A stretch of DNA of 57,816 nt from Synechococcus sp. Cruz-7E5 (GTDB lineage: Bacteria; Cyanobacteriota; Cyanobacteriia; PCC-6307; Cyanobiaceae): contig NZ_JAGQCE010000017.1 of NCBI RefSeq assembly GCF_024345995.1, positions 1 to 57,816 on the forward strand, written 5' to 3'. The notes beneath the pieces were generated by a model. That model saw nothing but the letters and a program-made list of their open reading frames with translations. It searched no databases and was not told the origin of the DNA. Within the stretch, counting starts at the first letter, position 1. Each line of letters opens with the position of its first letter. Both the position numbers and the translations under genes were made by a program. Shown piece by piece: positions 48,237 through 57,657 of this stretch.

Positions 48237-51200
48237 CTGCCTCTGCCGCGGTTCTCGCCGAGGGAGAGCTGCCGCCCCTTGCAGACCGTGGCGTGGAGCC
48301 AGGAACTGCCCGCGGCGGGGTCAGCCAACTCTGCAGCCAGGGAAGCACCACACCCACCCCGGTGCCGACCGCCGTGGCTGTGCCCGCCTGCAGCAGTCCC
48401 AGAGGCCCCAGGGGCCGGCAGCCGAAGGCCTGGCTGAGCACGGGAGTCTGGACCGTGGCGAGCAGCGCGCCGAAGGAGCCCATGCCGGTAAGCAGGTTCA
48501 GACCGTCCGTGCGGCGCGTGGCCATCGCCTGACCCAGCTGGGTGCCCACCAGCGCCAGCAGGCCGACGGTGTTGGCGGCCTGCCGATCGCCGGCCATCCC
48601 TGCCACCGAGCGGGCGATGCCGGCGCTGAGGGCCGTGATCGTGGCCGTCCGCAGGATGTCCTGATCCAATGCCTTCCCCAGACTCGCCTCGGGGCCTTCC
48701 TCAAGCAGGTCCTCGGGCTTCAGATCCGCAGGGGGCCGCAAGGCGATCGCGAGCGCCGGGGCAACGTCGGTGAGCAGGTTCAGCAGCAGCAGCTGGCGCG
48801 TGGTCAGCGCCGGCCGCCCCTCCCCCAGTCCGGTGAACAGGGTGAAGCCGATCTCACCGAGGTTGCCCCCAACCAGCAGTCCCACCGCGTCCCGCACCGA
48901 CCGCCACAGCGCCCGGCCCTCCAGCACCGCCCGCACGATCGTCTCGATCCGGCCGTCGGTCACCACGATGTCGGCGGCGGAACGGGCGGCTTCTGTGGCC
49001 CGGGAGCCCAGGGCGATGCCCACATCCGCCAGGCGGATCGCGGCTGCGTCGTTCGCCCCGTCGCCGGTCATGGCCACCACCCGCCCGGCCTGCCGCAGGG
49101 TCCTGACGATCTGCATCTTCTGCATCGAGGTGATCCGCGCGAAGACCGACGCCGACAGCACCGCTTCCTGCAGTTCGGCGTCGTTCATGTCCTCGAGCAT
49201 CGGACCGGTGAGCACGCTCCCGTCGGTGGGCAGATCCAGCTCCCGCGCGATGGCGGCGGCGGTGGCCGGATGGTCGCCGGTGATGATCTTCGCGGCCACT
49301 CCCGCCCGGCGCAGATCGGCCAGCGCCTCCCGCGCCGTCTCGCGGATGGGGTCCTCCAGCGCCACGAAGCCAACGAACTCCAGATCCCTCACGTCGACAT
49401 CGGCGAGTTGGCCGCAGCAGGAGTCGGACAGCGCCCCGGCCTCGTCGGGACTCCGGGAAGCCACCGCCAGCACCCGCAGCCCCCTCTTGGCCAGATCCCT
49501 GGCCACCCCCATCAGACGTTCCCGGGCCGCACCGTCCATCAGCACCGGCCCGATGGCGGTGCGCTCCTGCACGCTGGCGGCAAGCACGATCTCCGGTGAA
49601 CCCTTCACGCAGAGGAGCCGCCGACCGTCCTGGCGGCAGAGGCTGGCGTGGTAACCGCGAGAAGGCTCAAACGGCAGCGAGGCCTCCGCTGGACACTCCG
49701 CCCGGATCAAACCAGCCTTCTCCGCGCCCTCCAGCAGGCCGCGATCGGTGGGATGGGCCAGCCGCTTGCCGGGTTCGGGCACCGGTGTGGCCCATAGCGC
49801 CAGACGCAGCACCAGCGTTCCCGCCGCATCCAGCTGCTCGGGGGCCATGGAACGGATGCCATCGGACACCTCCACCAGCCGGATGTGACCGGAGGTGAGC
49901 GTGCCGGTCTTGTCGAGGCAGATCACGTCGACGCGACCGAGGGACTCGATGGCGCGAGGATTGCGCACCAGCACCTTCTCGCCCGAGAGCCGTTCGGCTG
50001 CGGCGAACTGAGCCAGGCTGGCGAGCACCGGCAGCCCCTCCGGCACTGCCGCCACCGCCAGCGCCACGCCCTCGCCTAGCGCTCCGCGCGGATCCCGGCC
50101 GCGGGCCAGCGCGGAGAGCAGCACCGCAAGACCGCTCATTGTCGCGATCGGCGTGGTGATCTCGGTGAGCGATTCCAGCCGCCCCTCCACGCCACCAGCG
50201 AGGGCGGCATCCCTCACGGCCGCCAGCCCCCGCCGGGCTTCCGTGGCGTCACCCACGGCGATCACGACCGCCTCCACCTCACCGGCCACGACCGTGGTGC
50301 CCGCGTAGAGCATCGATCGCCGCTCCGCCAGCGCCAGAGCAGCGGTGGCATGCGGGTCCTTGGCGACGGGGAACGACTCGCCGGTGAGGACGGCCTCATC
50401 CACCTGCAGGCCCGTCGACGAAAGGATGCGGCAGTCGGCCGGCACCACCTCGCCGGCCTCCAGGCCGATCACGTCCCCGACCCGCAGGCCAGCGGCATCG
50501 ATGCGGCGCAGTTCGCCGCCATGCCGCACCCAGACGGGCGCGGCATGGCGGCACTGGAGGGCCGCGACCGCCCGCTCCACCCGCTGTCGCTGGAAGGCTC
50601 CCATCAGCGCGTTGCCGGCAAGGACCGCGAGGATCAGGCCCGCATCCACCGGCGAGGCCACGAGAGCCGAGAGGGCCGCACCAGCGGTGAGCACCGGCAC
50701 CAGTGGGCTGTCCAGTTCCTCCAGGACAAGCCGCATCAGATCGCTCCCCGGCGGGCCCCGCCGTTCCTGCGCCGAATCCCCTTCCGACTCCTCCACCGTT
50801 CCGTCGCGGCCTCGATGGTCGACGCCCAGGCGCTCCAGCACCTCCTCCACCTCCATCGCGTGCCAGGGGGTGGTGTCGGCCGCCGGCTCCGGTGGATGGG
50901 CCTCAATGCTGCGGGCCAGGCGGACGCCGTTGGCGATGGCGATCACCGCCAGCAGATGGGTGGCCTGGTTCACCCCCAGGGTGGTGCGGCGGTCAACCCC
51001 GTCCAGGCAGAGGGCCAGCCCCACCACCACCTCGATCAGGGAGGCCTGCACGCTCTGCCTGGCACAGCGACGTGCCGTTCGGCAGGCAGGCAGCAGCAGC
51101 CAGGCGGCGGTGAGGTCGGGCCCTGCGATCACATGCGCGCCCCAGGGGGGAGGGCCCTGCTCCTGCCGGAAACCCACCCCCAGATCCGCTGCGGCCAGAG

Positions 51201-52449
51201 CTTGCAGGTGCGGCCCAGCGAACACCATCACCCCGCGGCCTTCGGCCTGCAGGGCGCGCACCGCCGCCGTGGCGGCCTCACCGGGGGGGCAGCGCCGATC
51301 GGCATCGCCCGGAAGCCGCTCCTCCGCTTCCGCCACCACCACCCGCATCAGGCCCGCCTCCCGGGCCGCTGTCAGCAGTGCCTGCCCCCAGACCGCATCG
51401 AGGAGGGCGCTCTCGATCACCAGGCAGTCAATCCGATCGAGCCGCTCGAGGGCTTCCGGGTCGAGCAGCAATGCGCCGCTCTCCGCCAGGCGGTGGGATA
51501 GCTCGAGGGTGAAGGCGCTGCGTCCCAGCACGGCTGGTCGTGGTAGCGACGCCAGCACCGCCCCCGCCGAGCCCTCCAGGTCCCCGCTGGACGCCAACCC
51601 GAAGCCGAATGCGCCCAGCGCAAGCATCCCCGCCTTCTCGGCGTAGATCTCGATCGCACCCTCCCGTAGAGGGCAAGGGCGCTCTCCGATCTCCGGACTG
51701 CATTCGGGGTGATCGCCTGGCTCGGCGCTCAGCTGTGCTTCGATCTCCTCCCACTGGCGTCGTTGCCGCAACCGCGCCCGCAACTGCAGGGAGTGCTCGA
51801 GCAGGGCCACCAAAGGCCCGGCCAGGCCCCGCAGCAGGGCATGGTCCACCCCATCGGCCAGGGAGAGGATCAGATCGGCCACGCCGCTGCCCAGCACCCG
51901 CTCGATGGCCTCCCGCAACCCGGGCACCGATTCCACCGAGCGGAGCACAGCCGCCAGGTCGATGCCCAGCCGCTCGCCCACTCCGGTGCCGCGCAGGGCG
52001 ACTCCGACACCGCCGCCGACAAGCTGCGCCGCCAGGTCGACGAGGCCGCGCAGGATGGGCTCCAGGTCGGCCGGGTGCTCGCCGCAGGGGCCACCGGGCA
52101 CCCCGAGTTCCTGATCCAGCAGACCGAGCCGTGCTTCCAGTTCCTCCAGACGCCGGACCAGCCTCTGGGGATCGCTTGCCGCGGCGGGGCCGTCGATGAC
52201 GACGCGCCGGGCCTCGGCGTTGTAGCGGGCCCAGTTCACGTCCTCCTGCCGCTCGAACAGGGAGCGCACCGCCTCGGCAAAAAGCTCCTCAACGTCACTG
52301 CCAGGGTCCGGAGAGCGGACCTGGACGTGGGCACGCTCCGGCCCGGCCCAGACGTGGCGATTGCGCTGCCGAAGGAAGGCGAACCAATCCATCAGCAGAC
52401 CCTCGGCGGTGGCCTGCCGGTAGGTCTCCGGCCCGTGGGGCTCTGCCAT
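48175..52449 (-). CDS. Double-length P-type ATPase with a degenerate first half
   Basis: A 1424-residue protein. The second half is a normal P2-like cation ATPase: TGESFP (about 686), VICLDKTGTLTSGH (about 845), TGDHPATA and GDGANDAAAIRLADVGIALG (about 1129). The first half repeats the architecture without catalysis: ALERLDRIDCLVIESALLD replaces DKTG (about 342), GVMVFAGPHLQALAAADLGV replaces GDG-ND, then ACRTARRCARQSVQASLIEV. Similar giant pumps (CtpI-like) are known in actinobacteria. Cation unknown. Starts at ATG 52449, with a GTG one codon earlier. Confidence 0.85.
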   Translation of the reverse strand: MAEPHGPETYRQATAEGLLMDWFAFLRQRNRHVWAGPERAHVQVRSPDPGSDVEELFAEAVRSLFERQEDVNWARYNAEARRVVIDGPAAASDPQRLVRRLEELEARLGLLDQELGVPGGPCGEHPADLEPILRGLVDLAAQLVGGGVGVALRGTGVGERLGIDLAAVLRSVESVPGLREAIERVLGSGVADLILSLADGVDHALLRGLAGPLVALLEHSLQLRARLRQRRQWEEIEAQLSAEPGDHPECSPEIGERPCPLREGAIEIYAEKAGMLALGAFGFGLASSGDLEGSAGAVLASLPRPAVLGRSAFTLELSHRLAESGALLLDPEALERLDRIDCLVIESALLDAVWGQALLTAAREAGLMRVVVAEAEERLPGDADRRCPPGEAATAAVRALQAEGRGVMVFAGPHLQALAAADLGVGFRQEQGPPPWGAHVIAGPDLTAAWLLLPACRTARRCARQSVQASLIEVVVGLALCLDGVDRRTTLGVNQATHLLAVIAIANGVRLARSIEAHPPEPAADTTPWHAMEVEEVLERLGVDHRGRDGTVEESEGDSAQERRGPPGSDLMRLVLEELDSPLVPVLTAGAALSALVASPVDAGLILAVLAGNALMGAFQRQRVERAVAALQCRHAAPVWVRHGGELRRIDAAGLRVGDVIGLEAGEVVPADCRILSSTGLQVDEAVLTGESFPVAKDPHATAALALAERRSMLYAGTTVVAGEVEAVVIAVGDATEARRGLAAVRDAALAGGVEGRLESLTEITTPIATMSGLAVLLSALARGRDPRGALGEGVALAVAAVPEGLPVLASLAQFAAAERLSGEKVLVRNPRAIESLGRVDVICLDKTGTLTSGHIRLVEVSDGIRSMAPEQLDAAGTLVLRLALWATPVPEPGKRLAHPTDRGLLEGAEKAGLIRAECPAEASLPFEPSRGYHASLCRQDGRRLLCVKGSPEIVLAASVQERTAIGPVLMDGAARERLMGVARDLAKRGLRVLAVASRSPDEAGALSDSCCGQLADVDVRDLEFVGFVALEDPIRETAREALADLRRAGVAAKIITGDHPATAAAIARELDLPTDGSVLTGPMLEDMNDAELQEAVLSASVFARITSMQKMQIVRTLRQAGRVVAMTGDGANDAAAIRLADVGIALGSRATEAARSAADIVVTDGRIETIVRAVLEGRALWRSVRDAVGLLVGGNLGEIGFTLFTGLGEGRPALTTRQLLLLNLLTDVAPALAIALRPPADLKPEDLLEEGPEASLGKALDQDILRTATITALSAGIARSVAGMAGDRQAANTVGLLALVGTQLGQAMATRRTDGLNLLTGMGSFGALLATVQTPVLSQAFGCRPLGPLGLLQAGTATAVGTGVGVVLPWLQSWLTPPRAVPGSTPRSARGGSSPSARTAAEAVTPPETAPSGSRSPGSERPG

Positions 52450-52452
52450 CAC

Positions 52453-52846
52453 CGCAGGCTAGAAGCGCCGGTCCGTGGGCCGTCCAGAGTCCATTCCCGT
52501 GCTGTCCTGCACAAGCCGGGAACCCCGTTCTGAGGCGCTCCGATTGATACCAGGACCGATCCTCTCCTTGTTGGCGCCCAACTGGCTGCTGATGCCGATC
52601 CGGTGCCTGCCCTGCAGCGGGCCGCTCCAGCTCATCGATCGACTGCTACGGGGCATCGGCTTGATGGCTGACTGTCTAGGGAGAGTGGGCGTGATCGCCG
52701 CGTCCGATGGCATCGGAGAGCTTGACGGGGACCTGATAGAGGAACTGTTGGAAGTCCTGACCTCGTGGTGCACGGCTTCAGGACTCATGCACACCCTGCC
52801 GACGATGAAGGACTCATCGCACATCTGTGTCGCCGCGAAGCACGGC
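52453..52846. other. Stretch without a supportable gene
   Basis: Open frames occur on both strands but none looks coding. GATCGC-type words are present. Probably the promoter region of the ATPase gene plus unassigned DNA. Confidence 0.35.
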
Positions 52847-53587
52847 TCAGCTGCGCAGCTGAGGTTCCTGGGCTCCAGCACCGCCCTGCCCCTCTCCCTC
52901 CTCCTCAGCCGCCACCGGCGGCTGCGAGCCGCTCAGACGATCGGCGATCCCCCGCAGCACACCGCTGGTGAGGCCCGCCAGCAGGGCCGCTTCCTTCTGC
53001 AACACGGACGTGGTGACTTCCACCTGATCGCTCACGGTTTCGGCGAGGGCCCGGCCCAGGCTCGTCACCCCCTCCTTCACGGCTGAGCCGACTGCCGATC
53101 CCGACGCTCGCGCATGGTCCGCCACATCCACAAGGGTCGTGCGGGTGAAACCAGCCGCGCTGGATGCCGTCTGGCTGACGGTCTCGATGAAGAGGGATTC
53201 CAGGGTGGAGAGATCATCCAGACGCCGCCGAAGTGTCTGCCGGGAGAAGGCGCCGGCATTTCCGACGGCCTCTTCCAGGGTCAGGCGGGTCGCCTGGGCT
53301 GCGGCAGCCAGGGCCTCATCGAGTCCTTGCAGGGCCTCCCTGAGAGCCAGTTGCCCGTCACTGGCTCCATCAGCGCCGCCGGTGGCGCCGGCAACCACCG
53401 CGCGAACCACCTTCTGGACAGCGCCTTGATCCAGTTTTCCTTCGGTCAGGGCGCGGAGGGTGAGGCTGCGGACCTCCTTGCTGATGGCGGCCGGGTTGTC
53501 GCTCAGCACGGCGCGGACTTCCCGCTCGAGGGTTTCCTCCTGTCCGAGCGGTTGCTCCTGGGTCGGGGTCTGTTCCGGGATGGTCAT
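52847..53587 (-). CDS. Ala-rich helical protein of unknown function
   Basis: A 246-residue protein beginning MTIPEQTPTQEQPLGQEETL at ATG 53587; a TTG at 53626 would add 13 residues. Long amphipathic helices (DEALAAAAQATRLTLEEAVG, SAVGSAVKEGVTSLGRALAE) resemble phasin-like or bundle-forming proteins. No signal peptide. Ends in an acidic tail. It lies between the large ATPase and a small gene on the other strand. Confidence 0.6.
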   Translation of the reverse strand: MTIPEQTPTQEQPLGQEETLEREVRAVLSDNPAAISKEVRSLTLRALTEGKLDQGAVQKVVRAVVAGATGGADGASDGQLALREALQGLDEALAAAAQATRLTLEEAVGNAGAFSRQTLRRRLDDLSTLESLFIETVSQTASSAAGFTRTTLVDVADHARASGSAVGSAVKEGVTSLGRALAETVSDQVEVTTSVLQKEAALLAGLTSGVLRGIADRLSGSQPPVAAEEEGEGQGGAGAQEPQLRS

Positions 53588-53738
53588 GGCCGCTTGCACG
53601 GAGGCTCTGCCTTCCACTGTGGTCAAGGCTTTACCCGGGCGGGATGGGACGCGCTACTTGCGTCACACAGCGGCTTACTGATCGTGCCATGGTGTTCGCC
53701 GCCAGCGGTTTTTTGCTTGGTTCATCAGTGACCACCCC

Positions 53739-53960
53739 ATGCGATTCACCTTCTCCCTGCCGCTGAACACCGCCTCGGTGCGCAAGGTCCTCAAGGCCCG
53801 CGGCATTGAAGCGGTCCTGGCGCAATGGCCTGAGTTGGAAGCCCATCGCTCACTGCTCAGCCAGGTCCAGATCGAGGAGCAGGAACGGGCGGCCTACGAA
53901 CGCCTCAGTCAAGTGGCGGCAGGCCGGGTGGAGCGGTTGCTCGAGCTGCTCAAACAATGA
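53739..53960 (+). CDS. Hypothetical small protein
   Basis: A 73-residue protein, MRFTFSLPLNTASVRKVLKA then RGIEAVLAQWPELEAHRSLL. Charged and helical. Its TGA overlaps the ATG of the thiamine-binding protein gene (ATGA), so the two are co-translated. No family recognised; a partner or regulator is possible. Confidence 0.6.
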   Translation: MRFTFSLPLNTASVRKVLKARGIEAVLAQWPELEAHRSLLSQVQIEEQERAAYERLSQVAAGRVERLLELLKQ

Positions 53961-54253
53961 AGGTGATCGTCGATCTCTGCGTTGTTCCGATTGGGGTTGG
54001 CGTCAACCTGGCGCCCTACATCGCAGCCTGCGAGCGGGTGCTGCTGAACGCCGGTCTCAAGATCCAGCTCCACCCCAACGGCACCGCGATAGAAGGCGAG
54101 TGGGCGCCTGTTTTCGCAGCGATCGAGGCCTGTCATGCGGCCGTGCATGCCATGGGCGCTCCACGCATCTTCACCACCGTGAAGGTCAACACCCGCACCG
54201 ATCGAGACCAGACGCTGGAGGACAAGGTTGCAAGCGTCGAGGCGCTGCTGTAA
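53957..54253 (+). CDS. MTH1187-family thiamine-binding protein (YqgV-like)
   Basis: A 98-residue protein: MKVIVDLCVVPIGVGVNLAP, YIAACERVLLNAGLKIQLHP, NGTAIEGEWAPVFAAIEACH, APRIFTTVKVNTRTDRDQTL. This is the small ferredoxin-like fold DUF77 family, members of which bind thiamine or related ligands. Length is normal. A decayed copy of its middle lies at 56794. Confidence 0.85.
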   Translation: MKVIVDLCVVPIGVGVNLAPYIAACERVLLNAGLKIQLHPNGTAIEGEWAPVFAAIEACHAAVHAMGAPRIFTTVKVNTRTDRDQTLEDKVASVEALL

Positions 54254-54284
54254 CAGCGTTTGCCGCCCGGGTAAGCCCCAGAGC

Positions 54285-54680
54285 TCATGGCTGATTGCCC
54301 CAGGGCCTCCAACCCGACTCGCGGAACATGCGATAGGCCACGGTGCTGTTGACGATCGGGTCCAGCAGCTGGTCCGGCGTATGAATGCCCATCGCGGCCA
54401 TCAAGCGACGGTTTGCCGTGTAGTGGATCTGGAACAGACCGATGCAAGCCCCGGCGCAGCCACGGGCGGTGGGGGACAGGCCGCTCTCCAGGCGCGCCAG
54501 CCGGATGGCGGAATCATGGTGCGCAGCGGGCCACACCTGGCGGATGGCTGTGAGCACTTGGGACTGACCCGCTTGAGTGGCTTGAGCAGCGGGAGCCACC
54601 CAGGGAGTGGCCCCAAGGGCCAGGGTCGCACCGAGCAGCAGAGGGATGGCTCGTCCGGCAGAGACAGCGTGAAACAGCAT
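54285..54680 (-). CDS. Secreted lysozyme-like transglycosylase
   Basis: A 131-residue protein. Signal peptide MLFHAVSAGRAIPLLLGATL then ALGATPWVAPA. The mature part is an SLT-type fold: DSAIRLARLESGLSPTARGC with the catalytic Glu, ACIGLFQIHYTANRRLMAAM, and STVAYRMFRESGWRPWG. It would cleave peptidoglycan outside the cytoplasm. Convergent with the thiamine-binding gene. Confidence 0.75.
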   Translation of the reverse strand: MLFHAVSAGRAIPLLLGATLALGATPWVAPAAQATQAGQSQVLTAIRQVWPAAHHDSAIRLARLESGLSPTARGCAGACIGLFQIHYTANRRLMAAMGIHTPDQLLDPIVNSTVAYRMFRESGWRPWGNQP

Positions 54681-54829
54681 CCATCCACCCGGCCAATTGA
54701 GTTGGACGGTATCGGCTACGGGGAGGCTTGACCAGTGGCCGACCCGTCAGGACATACCGATGGGTGTCGACCTACTGGAGCTCATTCACCCAGGCCGGAT
54801 GGCAGCAACCGGTAGCCCATGTTCTGCCG

Positions 54830-55003
54830 CTAGATCGTGAAGCTCAGGCAAGCAGTGGTGGTTTCATTTGCACGCCTCCGCCGGTTACAGACTTCCTGGG
54901 CACAGGCGGCTTCGGTGGCTGACCAGCGCGCGAAATGCCGACTAGCCTTATCGGAGAGCGTCAACGGTACCTCAAAATTGACTACCACGCTCTCCAGAGG
55001 CAT
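54830..55003 (-). CDS. Possible 57-residue peptide or gene fragment
   Basis: ATG 55003 starts MPLESVVVNFEVPLTLSDKA, then SRHFARWSATEAACAQEVCN, ending TACLSFTI-TAG. The frame is open upstream to about 55140 without another ATG (GHQVLSLSRLQDQFGISSGH). It may be the 3' end of a broken gene. The rest of 54681-55348 shows no other gene. Confidence 0.25.
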   Translation of the reverse strand: MPLESVVVNFEVPLTLSDKASRHFARWSATEAACAQEVCNRRRRANETTTACLSFTI

Positions 55004-55348
55004 GGGAAGACCAGGCTCTGCAATGCTTCTCGTGCCATGGCCCCGTGAGACTTGGAACTTTTCGAGATGCCCCGAAGAGATCCCGAATTGGTCTTGAAGC
55101 CGCGAAAGGCTTAAGACTTGATGACCTACAGCTCCACTACTCTATCAACAGCAGTTTACCTGCATCGGAGATCACCCACTGCCGTATCCCAGGCATCTTG
55201 ACGGCAGGGGTTTTCATTATCGTTTCATGGTTTCAGTAATGCCTGCATGCGGAAGCACTGACTCCGAAACTCGCCAAGGTTTGTGTCGCGATGACCGCCT
55301 GATTGCCAGCCCTGAGCTGTAATGAATGGAACCGAACAGGGATTCTCC

Positions 55349-55768
55349 ATGACCCCCGCCGAGGCCTTCGCTGCCATTCCCCTGGCTGCCGTGTGCTGCG
55401 ACAGCAACTTCAGCCTTGAGGAGGCGCACATCCTCAAGGAGCAGCTGATCCACCGCTCTCCTTACCGGAGCATGACACCGGTGGCCTTCGGCCAGCTCAT
55501 CGATGGTTTGCTTCACCTCCTCCGCCGTGATCACTGGCAAGAACTGATCCGCCAAGCCGTGCCGGCCCTCACCGCCGCGCAGCAGGAAGTGGCCTACGGG
55601 TTGGCGACCCAGCTGGTGTTCTGCGATCGGGTGGTGAAACCGGAGGAGGAGACTTTCCTAACCATGCTGGGCACCGAACTTTCCCTGCCACCGGGCCGGG
55701 CCGTCCAGATCCAGGAGGTGTTTGCGCTGCTCCAGTGCGATGTTCTGGCTGATGTGGCCGGTGCCTGA
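55349..55768 (+). CDS. TerB-like tellurite-resistance family protein
   Basis: A 139-residue protein from ATG 55349 (MTPAEAFAAIPLAAVCCDSN). The TerB fold is suggested by FSLEEAHILKEQLI near the front and VVKPEEETFLTMLGTELSLP near the end, the two acidic helix-loop pairs of the family, plus AYGLATQLVFCDR. TerB proteins act in metal-linked stress complexes. No ter operon is nearby. Confidence 0.75.
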   Translation: MTPAEAFAAIPLAAVCCDSNFSLEEAHILKEQLIHRSPYRSMTPVAFGQLIDGLLHLLRRDHWQELIRQAVPALTAAQQEVAYGLATQLVFCDRVVKPEEETFLTMLGTELSLPPGRAVQIQEVFALLQCDVLADVAGA

Positions 55769-55813
55769 TCCCACCCCGGCCGTCGAGTGCCCTACTGCTG
55801 CGCAGAAGCCAAG

Positions 55814-55876
55814 GGCTAGGGCCGGTTGCAGGGAACTGGTTGGTGCTGCCCTGGTCGTGGCTTCTGATGCAGGAAG
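55814..55876. repeat. Dispersed repeat, copy B
   Basis: GGGCCGGTTGCAGGG then GCTGCCCTGGTCGTGGCTTC and TGATGCA, matching copy A at 26926. It extends into the ZIP gene's first codons, so the start at 55867 is favoured over 55840. Confidence 0.45.
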
Positions 55877-56748
55877 AGATCCGCCAGCCCTCTTTGTCAG
55901 TACGGCAAGCCGGCCCAGCCGCTCGCTTGCTGGAGCTTCGCGCAGCAGGATCGGGACTGATCGTCGCCGCCGGTGTGATCGAATTTCTGAGGACCCTCGA
56001 TCCTCTGCTCCAGGCTCTGATCGCCACCCTGCTCGCCTGGGCGGTGACGGCCGCCGGCGCCTCCCTGGTGTTCTTCACCGCCACGCTGAACCGCCGGGTG
56101 ATGGATGCCACGGTGGGATTCGGCGCCGGTGTGATGGTGGCGGCCAGCTTCTGGTCGTTGCTGGAGCCGGGAATCGCCCTTGCCTCCCAGCTGGGGCAGA
56201 TCAGCTGGCTCACGGCGGCGGTAGGCGTTCTGGCAGGAGCCGTGCTCATGCAGCTGATGGAGCATTTCCTTTTGCCGGGGCGGCATCAGCGCACTGCCCT
56301 GCTGGTGACGGCGATCACCCTGCACAACGTGCCCGAGGGTCTGGCGGTGGGTGTGGCCTTCGGTGCCGCGGCAGCCGGCCTGCCTGCGTTCAGCCTGGGG
56401 TCAGCGGTGGCGCTGGCTCTGGGCATCGCCATCCAGAACTTTCCGGAGGGTGCGGCCGTCTCACTCCCACTGCGCCGCGAGGGTTGGAGCATGTGGCGCA
56501 GCTTCCTCGTCGGGCAGGCATCAGCGCTGGTGGAGCCCTTGGCCGGCGTGATCGGCGCGGGCGCCGTGCTGGTCATGCGGGGGATTCTTCCCCTGGCGCT
56601 CTGCTTTGCGGCCGGAGCCATGCTCTACGTGGTGATCAGCGAGCTGGTGCCGGAATCGCAGCGCCAGCGCCGCAATTCCGCGATCGTGACGATGGCGACC
56701 CTGGTGGGGTTCACGGTGATGATGACGCTTGACGTCGCCCTCGGTTGA
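55867..56748 (+). CDS. ZIP-family divalent metal transporter (ZupT-like)
   Basis: A 293-residue membrane protein (MQEEIRQPSLSVRQAGPAAR start). About eight TM helices. Metal-site motifs: TLHNVPEGLAVGVAFG with H-N-x-P-E-G and IAIQNFPEGAAVSLPL, the second helix-V site. It imports Zn or related divalent ions. A short His-poor loop is present. It stands alone between TerB and a gene remnant. Confidence 0.85.
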   Translation: MQEEIRQPSLSVRQAGPAARLLELRAAGSGLIVAAGVIEFLRTLDPLLQALIATLLAWAVTAAGASLVFFTATLNRRVMDATVGFGAGVMVAASFWSLLEPGIALASQLGQISWLTAAVGVLAGAVLMQLMEHFLLPGRHQRTALLVTAITLHNVPEGLAVGVAFGAAAAGLPAFSLGSAVALALGIAIQNFPEGAAVSLPLRREGWSMWRSFLVGQASALVEPLAGVIGAGAVLVMRGILPLALCFAAGAMLYVVISELVPESQRQRRNSAIVTMATLVGFTVMMTLDVALG

Positions 56749-56793
56749 CCCCGATTGGGCCCGCGGATCCTGCTGGACGACCGCCCAGGACCC

Positions 56794-56890
56794 TGCTGCA
56801 CCCCAACGGCACCGGAATCGAAGGCGAGTGGGCTTGTCTTCAAAGCGATCGGGACATGCCATACGGCCGTGCACGCCATGGGCTGCCCCC
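56794..56890 (+). pseudogene. Decayed duplicate of the thiamine-binding protein gene
   Basis: CACCCCAACGGCACC and GAAGGCGAGTGGGC match 54073 onwards, then GCCATACGGCCGTGCACGCC ATGGGC matches the HAAVHAMG codons. A 2-bp loss after GAGTGGGC shifts the frame. Only the middle third of the gene remains. Confidence 0.6.
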
Positions 56891-57207
56891 CTCTGCCAGG
56901 AAAGTTGACGCCTCTCCATCCCGACCGCTTCAGCCACCACGGACCGTTAACCAGCGGCGGCCTGTCATATCTGGGCCATTGGTGTGGGGGATGAGCCAAT
57001 CAGACCTCGCGTCCATCGCACGCTCCGAAGTAACAAACAGAGGGGGGTGTTTCGTAAATCAAACCGGTGTCTCCAAGTCTAATAAGAAACAACAGGGCAC
57101 ATATCAGGGCGACCAGTCAAAACAATGCAACGCGAGGTTGATTCAGGCCTTCATTCGGCTACTTGCACTGGCGGGCTAACATCAATCGCAGGAGAGTGGA
57201 ATAGACT

Positions 57208-57657
57208 ATGCCTGGTAAACCTGACGAAACGTCGTCTATTAAGAGCTTGCGCGTCGGCATGCCTGCGTACTGGTATTCTCAAATACCCGTGCTGGTAGCG
57301 GTCAGCAAGCATGTTGAACTCATCTTAATGAATTGCCCGTATATTGTCAATGGTGTTGGAGCCGCCATGATGCTAAGTCTCGATGAACAGCGTATTGTTC
57401 TTGTAGCCCAGCAGATGGGGCTACTCAGACAAGGCAGGCCTCCCAATTATCTCAGGCCAAACCTCTGCATTTTTTTGAGTATCGCACTAGCACCTTTGAC
57501 ACTCGGTTTTTCGTTTCTGTTCGTTCCTATCTTATGGGTGATTCAGCATGACCTCACTGCCTCAAAGCTTGTGCGGCTTCGTAGTGAAATAGAAAGCCAG
57601 GCAAGGATAGCTCAAAAAGCTTCCCAATCCGCCCCTCAAAGGCAGGATCAATCCATA
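57208..57657 (+). CDS. Membrane protein truncated by the right-hand IS
   Basis: ATG 57208 has AGGAG 10 nt upstream. The native part (150 residues) ends about QDQS at the IS boundary; the frame then runs through the IS to 57756. One central hydrophobic stretch (NLCIFLSIALAPLTLGFSFL, FVPILWVI) gives one or two membrane spans, followed by a charged tail. GC is low as at the left end. Function unknown. Confidence 0.55.

Noticed and set aside
50345-51646. Plus-strand open frames inside the large P-type ATPase
   Set aside because: They are complements of the ATPase coding strand with Arg/Ser/Pro-rich shadow composition.
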